This document shows positions 56,101 through 64,000 of a stretch of 64,000 nucleotides of DNA, in pieces. The notes under the pieces are model-generated. The model ran no database searches and had not been told where the DNA came from. It was given only the letters and a program-made list of their open reading frames with translations. The position numbers and the translations under genes were made by a program. The number at the start of each line of letters is the position of its first letter. Position 1 is the first letter of the stretch. This stretch comes from Zygnema cylindricum (lineage: Eukaryota > Streptophyta > Zygnematophyceae > Zygnematales > Zygnemataceae). The DNA lies in assembly GCA_037447655.1 (NCBI GenBank), contig JBBHKE010003209.1:62001-126000 (forward strand), written 5' to 3'.

Positions 56101-56640
56101 AACTGAACCGGCAACTTCAAGATCAACGGGTACGGGGGATACCACGACGCTGTGGTCGACACCGGAGTTCTCCCCAAACTCATCACCACCTCCGCTTTGC
56201 AGAAAATGCTCGAGGAACTCTGGTCCTAAATCTGCCCAAGCAATATCTGCTTAAGCATCCTAAGCAGCGGCAGTCAGCCAGTCCATGGAATAATCAAGGC
56301 CATGGAAATCGAGTTTTATGATGACGGAGGCCAACGGGTGAAAATCGAGCTTCCCTTCTTGGTGGTGGAAGGAACTCAATTCGAAATTTTGTTGGGGATG
56401 GCCACTTAGACCCGGCTCAATATGAGTTTGAGCGTGAGGAAGGAACAATGTACCGTTCAGGACCCCGAAAATCCCGAAGGAACCAAAGTAGTGGTTCTTT
56501 TGGATTTATGGAACCAGGGGAAGACAAATGTCCTAGTGTCTAGTTGCTACCCGGTTTATGCTACATCATCTCCAACGGAACTGTTTGGCAGCTCCATAGA
56601 TATCGCCAAAGAAATCTAGCAATTCCCAATTTCCAAGCGG
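56101..56640 (+). pseudogene. Gypsy G2 aspartic protease
   Basis: YGGYHDAVVDTGVLPKLITT (from about 56130) keeps the DTG active site that G1 lost. EFYDDGGQRVKIELPFLVVE and FEILLGMA follow (to ~56405), then a linker ending SIDIAKEI. Stops at 56226 and 56407 break the frame. Confidence 0.82.
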
Positions 56641-56819
56641 TGGAAAGAGGAATATAAGAATTAGTTAATTGCAGGTGGCAAAACTCCGACGGGGAGTGGA
56701 TCGGATATTTTCGGCATTATCGCTAAAGGAAACAGTCTTTTCACCCATGCTTGATGCTTCAACACCCAAGCACGGTAATGTGGAGTTCAATCGACAAGTG
56801 GTGTCATTGGCAGTCCTTG

Positions 56820-57228
56820 ATTCTGGACTCCGTATTTTATCTTTTTTTTTGGGAATTAGTTCCGATTTGGAAGCGGTTTTGAAAACAAGATATTCTGGTG
56901 GAGTCATACACAACCATGGATATATCACCCGAGGCGCGGGATGTCAGCGAACCCCGCCTCCACCAACGTCATCACCTATATCCTCAACAACTTCCGGTGA
57001 CCGCCTTTTCCAACTCTCACCGGAGTCTTCCCCAAAATGTAGAAAAAATCATGGCGACCCATCTAGCCAGTTTGGGAAGAATGGATTTGGTGTTGGCAGG
57101 CTAGCCTTGTCATGGATACTCCCTAGCAGGACAAGGAAAAGGGCATCAATACCGCAGAAGTGGAACATTTTACCGGATGATCGAACTAATCACGAGGCTT
57201 CAACAACTTAGCGAAAGTTGTTAGCGGT
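56820..57228 (+). pseudogene. Gypsy G2 C5 cytosine methyltransferase, N-terminal half
   Basis: Second copy of the domain at 31206-32185. Motif I region LRILSFFLGISSDLEAVLKT, motif II YTTMDISPEARDVSE, motif IV PCHGYSLAGQGKG with the Pro-Cys pair intact (catalytic Cys codon 57108-57110), then RRSGTFYRMIELITRLQQL. A TAG at 57102-57104 lies just before the Pro-Cys, at a Trp position in G1. The match ends at about 57211, where a deletion removes motifs VI-X, RT, RNase H, integrase and most of the PHD region. Confidence 0.85.
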
Positions 57229-58285
57229 TGTAGAAATTAATGGTCATTTTTTAAGTATTTTCTAGGTCTAAATAGAAATATAGAAAGAAGCCGAGGCAAT
57301 CTACCTCTAACTTCTCTCTCCAACTCTCAAACTTGTCGCAGTCACTGAGAAATTGGAGAGGGAGCTAGAGCCATGGCTACCTAGGCTATCCAAAGGTTTA
57401 CAGGAAATATATATTAGTTAGGGGTTTATTTACTAAAAGGTATGTGTCGGCCACATGATTTGATCTTGGTACCTACCGGACAACAGACAGCCGGTAGGCG
57501 GTAGCCTTAGCCGTTAAGTCTTTAACTAGAGTTACGTTCTATATGGTTTGATAATTAATTAAACATTATCAGGTAGGATAATTCATTAAACTGTAATTGT
57601 TTACGGGATATATAGATCCAGTAATGTAAAATTACGGATTACGGTACGGATAAGAAACAAATACCGCGCATTTATTTCTTTAATGAAACGAATACCGCGC
57701 ATGTATTTATTACGGCTACGATTAAATGTGAATTTAATCAGACGGCCGCAATTGACGCCGAGATCGCGAAAGAAGATTTCGGCGGTTTGTGGTCAGCGCC
57801 ACATCGAATGACACGTGGCGGAATGTCTTTGGATCGCGGCATCTCCGAGGGATTAATGGAGCAAATCCGGACATACCACGTGTCGACATTTAGGCCATGT
57901 CGTAAAGTGTCCGTACAGAAAGTACACCGGCAACTGTACTTTTGTGTACGGAAATGTAATCTGATTGGCTCCGTACATCAGTAGATAGAGTCTGTGAGAG
58001 AGATAGGACTTAGAAAAATTAGGAGATTGGACCCTCTCTCCCATAGAGCTTCTCTTCAAAAGGTCAACTTTGACCCTCTATAACTTATTGCTCAGGGGAG
58101 CAAATTCAGAGACTCTTTTTGCTATCGACTCAAAGGAGTCTTGCCTTCACAGAGGTGAAGTAGGTCAAAGTTATTGTCTCCCAGGGTGGCAGTTGTTTTT
58201 GCTGAAACACAAAGGGGCCAGGGTTATCTTAGAGGCTTCTTGGAAGCTGTCCACTTTGAGGACTTATGGAGGTCTCAGAGTTTCA
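57229..58285 (+). mobile_element. Solo A-type copia LTR replacing gypsy G2 pol
   Basis: TGTAGAAATTAATGG ... GAGTTTCA, about 1057 bp, alike to the copia A LTR. The flanks GCGGT and TGGAG do not match. The left flank corresponds to the G1 sequence before RT (TAGCGGAAGTTG) and the right flank to the end of the PHD region, so about 3 kb of G2 is missing at this LTR. Confidence 0.85.
57447..57520 (-). ncRNA. tRNA-like sequence, antisense in A-type LTR
   Basis: Minus strand GACTTAACGGCTAAGGC, then AAGATCAAATC (weak B box), then ACCTTTTAG. Confidence 0.45.
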
Positions 58286-58341
58286 TGGAGCGAGTAATTA
58301 TTTTTATATCATAGTCAAGGTTGACTAAGAGGGGGTAGAAT

Positions 58342-60025
58342 TGGGATATCAGCCCGATTACCGAGACGGAAATCCCTTTCCTCGCCCAAGGGGGGGGAAA
58401 GAAGGGGGAGGGGATAACTTTCGCCTTCCTCGCACTCATCCCTATTCCATGTCCAAGCGTCTCTCATATTTTGCATGAATTTCTATGGGAGGGATGTGGG
58501 CAGCATTGGGCATGATCATCATTCTCATAAGCATTCGCATTTGGGGGTTATTTTTAGGACTCCGATGCCGACGACTCCGGGATGTGGGCCCTTCCCTCAC
58601 GTTACTCAGGTATGCTCGACAATTGTCAAGCTCTTGTGCTTTTAAGGCACACCTGTATTTCACCATGGATTTCCGGGCCTTTTTTACCCTGTATAGTCTT
58701 TAGAGTACGGAGAAGGGAGTGCACCAAGCCAGATGAGATCCTTATATTTCCTAAACTGAGCGGAACGCATTTTATTTCGCGTCTAACGGAGGCCCAATGA
58801 CCAAGTTCTACCGTTTCAAAGCTAGCAATTACATTACATGGGACTAGTTTCTGACAGCCACTGTGGGGGGTACATTGTGGATTGCCACATAACTTTTCGG
58901 ATATGCATCTACATTATGCTATTAGCCGTCTATAGGAATTTAGCTCAGGCTCAGCTGACTTTTTGTCCATTAATTACATTGGGTCAAAGTCTGGCTAGTT
59001 AGTGTCATTTTCAGGACTTTGTCTTATAATAGTGGACCAAATAATTACTTCCGGCCGCGGATCTAGCCGCAATCTGGAACATAACTTTTTGCCTTAAATA
59101 TAGTACGGATTAGTTTGTCTTATATCAGTTCAATTACACTTGCTTGTCGCTCATTGGTTAATAGCGTAGCTTTCACTTTTAGACCTGCAATTTGACAAAC
59201 TTTGATGTATAAGGCACTTAGGGTCGAAGGAGATAAATTGCTTTTTAGTACTATCTCCTGTGAAAACCCTCAGAAATATCAACAAACCTTCTTTCGGAGA
59301 ATCTTTGTTCTGCTTTGACTTTATTGCCATCTTGGTTTTGGATCTGTCTTTTGTGGGAATCACAGTCCGGGCGGGTACACCGGGAATTGTTATTAGAGTA
59401 TATAACTCTAATTAGGGTTCTTAAAATTTTGATCTTTTTCCGCAATTAGTACACATGATTTTTGTAATTAAATTAGCAACGCTAATTAAGTACGTGGACC
59501 ATAATCTGCCACGTTTTTGGCACTAAATTAGAATCAATAACACTAATTATTTTTTTACGCTTTATAAACTTTGATACTAATAACGATTCTCGGTGTAGTT
59601 GGCACTATCTACTTTTTGGGTGATTTTTTGACTTTTTGTTGTTTGAAACCAATAAGAGTGTGGTCGGTTCCAAGCTGCGGACACCAGAGGTTGAAGGAGC
59701 ACCATACCTATTTACGATACCATCGGGAGAGGGGTCGCTTTTCTCTCATTGTCATAGTTTCTTGCTGGGGTATGTTAAGCTTGCTTCGCTATATTTCACA
59801 TGTTTTTTCTTTTATTCTCTTTTCTGGAGCAAGGTTATATTGTTTAATATGGAAAGCCAATCCTAGTACCTATATATTTCTACGTGGTAGTGCATTTGTG
59901 TCTTCATTTGGAGTTCTCTTTGCTTTGGAGTGACCATCCCGGAGTAAACTGAAACCCCCTGGATCAGGACAGTGGGTTTTGAGGGAACAAGTGCGATCGA
60001 CTTCCCGTAGAGAAAGCATTGGAAT
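58342..60025 (+). mobile_element. Gypsy G2 3' LTR, carrying a MITE
   Basis: Preceded by polypurine AAGAGGGGGTAGAA. Starts TTGGGATATCAGCC and ends AAGCATTGGAAT. Interrupted by the 218-bp MITE at 59378-59595; without it about 1465 bp. Directly followed by another LTR start. Confidence 0.82.
59378..59595. mobile_element. TA-flanked MITE Z1 (218 bp) in gypsy LTR
   Basis: Inverted repeats CACCGGGAATTGTTATTAG and CTAATAACGATTCTCGGTG with TA on each side (59376-59377, 59596-59597). The empty site is visible in the G1 LTR (GGTGGGTGGTTGGCAC), confirming insertion at a TA. Confidence 0.9.
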
Positions 60026-60183
60026 TGGGATATCAGCCCGATTACCGAGACCGAAATCCCTTTCCCCGGCCAAGGGGGGGAAAGGAAGGGGGAGGGGATA
60101 ACTTTCGCCTTCCCCTTGCGCTCATCCCTATTCCCTGTCCCAACATCTCTCCTATTTTGCAGGTATATCTATGGGAGGGATGT
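60026..60183 (+). mobile_element. Start of another gypsy LTR, truncated
   Basis: TGGGATATCAGCCCG ... CTATGGGAGGGATGT, the first ~158 bp of a gypsy LTR, cut by the copia E insertion. Confidence 0.8.
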
Positions 60184-61216
60184 TGTTCTACAACCACTGT
60201 TGCAGGCGGTTAACCAGCAGTAGTAGTGGAAGTAGACATGAAAAACAGCAGAAACTATCAAAGTACCTACTCAACAGCCAACTTAGATCTGACACAAAAT
60301 ATAACTCAGAAAGCCAATATGCTTCAAATTTGCCACAGGGATACACAATACAGCAAAGTGACAATTCCCAAAATTGCAGCCAAAATGACCCAGTAAACCA
60401 TAAGATATGATGTCTAGAAGTTTCCCAAAAATTGCCCTTAGAAAATCATATTCCCAAAACTGGATACTACAAAATTGTCTAAGTTCTAAGTTATATACTC
60501 ACATTGTGTATCTACTGATCTACACTAATTCGGGTAACCGTTACTACGGTTATTATCCTGACTAACGACAAAGCATCCAACCTGTACGTTACTGTACTTT
60601 TAAAAACCTAATTACTATTTCTAAAACCTGATTAACGGAACACTATTTTTTATCACACTAAACTACAAACTAATGTTATTCAGATATTTACAAAAATTGA
60701 ACCGTACACATAACGTTCTAACCGTACACAAAACGTTCCAAATGCTTAGTCAGCAGTGACCGCTAAAGTCCAGCCCAATGTGGTCATGTAGTACGAAGCA
60801 CCTGAGTGCTTCGTCACTTGTGGTCCCACGCGAATCACGCTTGTGGTCCCTCGTGAATCGCGCTTGTGGTCCCAGGTGAATCGCGTCCGCTGGAACGAAT
60901 TCGATCGACGATGGTACTGTCGAGATGTACCACATGTTTCCGGAATACTCGAGGCAGATCCTGTTCGTCCGATCATGTGAATCGCATCGTCAACTTTTTG
61001 ACGCGTATGGATGATTGTCGACGCTACTCCAAAAACCTGCATACATTATTTCGCCGACCCGTGTCCCTGCAAAAGTACGATACAGTACGATACACTCTAC
61101 TGTACCTCTTGCTACTGTAACACTAATTAAAGTAAGTCTTATAGTAGACTACTAGAAAAAATATCCTAAGTTATTTTTACCCCTATTGACTGAATAAAGA
61201 TTTATAAATTACAACA
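60184..61216 (-). mobile_element. Copia E 3' LTR (1033 bp)
   Basis: Minus strand TGTTGTAATTTATAAATC ... GGTTGTAGAACA, with polypurine ATTTAGGGGAG just upstream. A different family from A-D: no tRNA-like segment found. It has its own upstream repeats, three 23-bp units at 60817-60885 and a 9-bp-arm hairpin at 60793-60814. The sequence before it at 60179-60183 is GATGT; the other flank is outside the window. Confidence 0.88.
60817..60885. repeat. Three tandem 23-bp units in copia E LTR
   Basis: Units CTTGTGGTCCC(A/T).G.GAATC(A/G)CG repeated three times with 1-4 differences. Placed like the enhancer repeats of LTR promoters. Confidence 0.9.
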
Positions 61217-61239
61217 CTCCCCTAAATCTTTAGACTCAG

Positions 61240-64000
61240 TTACTCACTTAGTCCAATAGCATCTCTGCAAAATTGTAACTTAGGAGCAGGAAGGGCTTTT
61301 GTTAACATGTCAGCCACCATCTTCTCATCTGGTAAATAACACAATTTAACGACTTTTGCAAGTACTTTTTCTCTAACAAAATGTAGTCTAACATCCATGT
61401 GTTTGCTCTTAAAGTGATGGCTGGGGTTAGAGGCAATAGCTATGGCAGCTTGGTTGTCACACCAGATAGCTTGAGGGCCAATTTGCATATACCCAAGTTC
61501 TTGTAAAATGGACTTGACCCATAGGAGCTCCTTGAGGGCGGAAGCTGCTGCCATATATTCTGACTCCATTGTGGATTGAGCTGTAACCTTTTGTAATTTG
61601 CTACTCCAGCAGCAAGTTCCGTCTCCAATCTTCAGAACGAAGCCGGTTGTAGATTTCCGGCTTGGCATGTCCCCATAGCTAGCATCGCTCCACGTCTGGA
61701 TTTTCACCTCTCCTCCTCCGAGAACAAGCTTGAGATTTCGAGTACCTGCAAGATATCTCAACACTCTTTTCGCTGCTTCCCAGTCTGCCCTTTTAGGATT
61801 CTGCAGACTTCTACTCAAGACTCCCACAGCTGCTGCAATGTCGGGTCTCGTACAATTCATAAAATATATAAGACTTCCAACTACTTGTCTATATGGCTTT
61901 GAAGCCATAAACTCTTCCTCCCCTGTCTCTAAACTCTCACCGACAATTATGCCTGAATCTGTATCCATTCCTTCTAATTTCTGCCTGAATTCCATGGGAG
62001 TTACGGATCCTTTCACATCTTTCATTTCAAATCTTTCTAGCATATTACCTATTGCTTCTTTCTGAGTCAACATAATCAGCCTCTTGTTTCTGTCTCTTTC
62101 TACCTGTATTCCTAAAATGTATTTGGCCTCACCGAGGTCCTTCATCTCAAACCTAGACCTTAAAGCCGCTTTAATGCGGTTTATTTCATCCATTGACTTA
62201 CTTATTAATAATAAGTCATCCACATATACAGCAATGTAAAGTATCCCATCCTCCCCTTGTAAGACATATACAGAATGATCTGAGCTAATTCTCTTAAATC
62301 CCTGCCCAGTCAAAAACTCATCTAACTTCAAATTCCACTAACGCGGGGCTTGTTTTAGCCCATACGAAGATTTCATCAATTTACACACTAATTCTTCCTT
62401 TCCCTTTTCAACGTACATTTCAGGTTGTTTCATATAAATGGTTTCTTCTAACTCTCCATGCAAGAAAGCAGTTTTAACATCCATCTGTTGTATTTCCATA
62501 TTCTCTATAGCAGCTAGACTTAGCAAAATTCTAACAGTGGGAAATCTGACAACAGGAGAGAAGGTTTCCTCAAAGTCAATACCTTCTTTTTGATTATACC
62601 CCTTGGCCACTAGTCTCACCTTATATCTTTCGATTGTGTTGTCCGGGTTCAGCTTCACCTTGAATACCCATTTGCTGCCGATGGCTTTTCTGCCTGGAGG
62701 AAGATCCACCAGCTCCCATGTCTGTGCCTCCATAATAGACTTCATTTCATCGTTTACCGCCTCGATCCACTGATTTCTCTCAGGTGATGAGAAGGCCTCC
62801 TGGATCGTTAGAGGCTCCTTTGTAGCTGCAGAAAAAGAAAAGTGAGAGCTTGATTGCAGACGGCTACTAGATCTCTTTCCCCCCGGAAATTCTGAGGCTG
62901 AGATCGCCGGCAACCTCTGATTTTTCTGTTTTGGTTGAACCGTAACTTGATCCTGTACAAAGTCTGTAGTAGTTCCTTCCACTCGAGGGGTATCTTGTTG
63001 CGATGCATCCTGTAAAGGCACCAGAGGAACTGGAGAAAGAGGTGTCGCACTTGCCGGTGGAAAGTAGACTCGCTGAGTATGGTGAAAAATGACATATTCT
63101 TTCTTTTCCTCCGCCGGTTGATCTGGCACTTTAAAATGGTCAACCGAATCCTGTTCATCTTTAATCTGGATATTCCTAGAAATAATTACTTTCTGTTTCT
63201 CAAATACAAAAACCCTATATCCTTTTGCGTTATCATCATACCCCATAAAAATTCCAGGTAAGCCCTTAGGCTCCATTTTCCATCTATCCTGTGAAGTATC
63301 TAGAATAAAACACTTGCTGCCAAAGATTTTAAATTGGCTAACATCAGGTTTCTTTCCTGTCCAAAGCTCATAAGGTGTGGTGCTAACAGATCTAGAAGCA
63401 ATTCTATTCTTAATATAAACAGCATAGTTTAGTGCTTCAGCCCAGAATTTCAAATCTAGCCCTTTATCTGCAAGCATGGACCGAGCACTCTCTGTCACTG
63501 TTCTATTTAATCTTTCAGAAACACCATTCTGTTCTGGTGTGTAAGGAACAGTAAGATTGTGACTAATACCTTCTTGAATGAGGAATTCTTCGAATTCCTT
63601 TGATGTGTATTCCCCCCCATTGTCCGATCTCAACGCCAAGATTGGAACTCCATAAAGCTTTTCCGCCCACGCTTTGTAATGTTTAAAGTGAGTGAACACT
63701 TCACTCTTATGTTGCATGAAGTAGACTTTAGTGTACCTCGAGTAGTCATCTGTGAATGTAACCATATAGTGGACGCCTCCAGCTGAAGCCACTTGTGAGG
63801 GACCGAGAACATCAGAGTGTATTAGTTGTAGAACTTTCTCCGATCTGTTGTCCGTTTCCTGTGGAAGTGGCAATTTGTGAATCTTGCCAAGTGAGCAACC
63901 ATCACATGATTTTATAGGATGGGAACTGAGAGAAACTCCCTCGACTTTTCCCAAATTCACCATTTTCTTAAGACTATCATAGTTCATATGTCCTAATCTT
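61240..64000 (-). pseudogene. Copia E Pol, one nonsense mutation, runs off window
   Basis: Minus strand, open from the window edge. Integrase zinc region ([10 protein letters not shown] ... CDGCSLGK), triad in [17 protein letters not shown] and GVSERLNR, then RT ([47 protein letters not shown] near 62220) and RNase H (WSDASYGD, TAQSTMESEYMA, WCDNQAAIAIA), ending GLSE at 61240. The only break visible is an in-frame TAG at about 62337 in QAPR-stop-WNLKL, where copia B has Gln. Gag and protease lie outside. It is otherwise a well-preserved element of a second copia lineage. Confidence 0.92.

Noticed and set aside
60817-60885. CRISPR-like repeat array
   Set aside because: Three adjacent units with no spacers, inside an LTR of a eukaryotic retrotransposon.

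Overview
The window is nuclear DNA from a repeat-rich eukaryote. One recognisable host gene lies at the left end: a probable two-exon F-box/leucine-rich-repeat gene on the minus strand. Almost everything else is transposable elements. A streptophyte (charophyte) alga or other green-lineage genome is my best guess, based on the plant-style Ty1/copia polyproteins, a primer site matching plant initiator tRNA as I remember it, and a Ty3/gypsy element carrying a cytosine methyltransferase. The species cannot be fixed from this sequence. A run of 10 Ns at 43865-43874 shows this is a draft assembly.

Layout. 1-3060: F-box/LRR gene with a very long purine/pyrimidine-skewed low-complexity exon. 3061-9400: mostly unrecognised AT-rich DNA with a 577-bp MITE (family X), a TA-flanked MITE and a 1.5-kb hAT-like element. 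9770-11143: another hAT-like element with a wrecked copia remnant inside. 11645-12640: solo copia LTR. 12968-15261: a third hAT-like element and three TA-flanked MITEs. 15828-18370: second X copy, interrupted by a hAT-like element that itself holds a Harbinger-like MITE. 18404-25419: third X copy, split by full-length but dead copia element A (5-bp target duplication CGGCG). 26785-29078: gypsy LTR scrap fused to truncated minus-strand copia C.

29079-42121 is gypsy element G1: Gag, protease, a complete but decayed C5 cytosine methyltransferase, RT, RNase H, integrase, a C-terminal PHD finger, then an LTR. It is split by internally deleted minus-strand copia D (32320-37342). 42122-60025 is a second gypsy copy, G2, with its own Gag, protease and the first half of the methyltransferase. 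Its Gag is interrupted by copia B (48367-54805), a full-length element with an uninterrupted 1449-codon ORF, LTRs that look identical, and a TTAAC target duplication. G2's RT-to-PHD part is deleted and replaced by a solo copia LTR. 60184-64000 is a different copia family (E, minus strand) running off the window.

Common themes. The copia A-D group uses a primer-binding site complementary to the anticodon arm, not the 3' end, of initiator tRNA-Met, implying a half-tRNA primer. The AUG facing that anticodon is an in-frame gag codon, and gag itself starts inside the LTR. Every sufficiently complete LTR of this group (nine, covering all families) carries, about 150-215 bp from its start and in antisense, a tRNA-like sequence with A-box and B-box motifs, in all but one case followed by a T-run. 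The gypsy elements combine a DNA methylation writer with a probable chromatin reader. Nested insertions with intact target duplications give a clear order of events: gypsy and X copies first, then copia A and D, with copia B the youngest.
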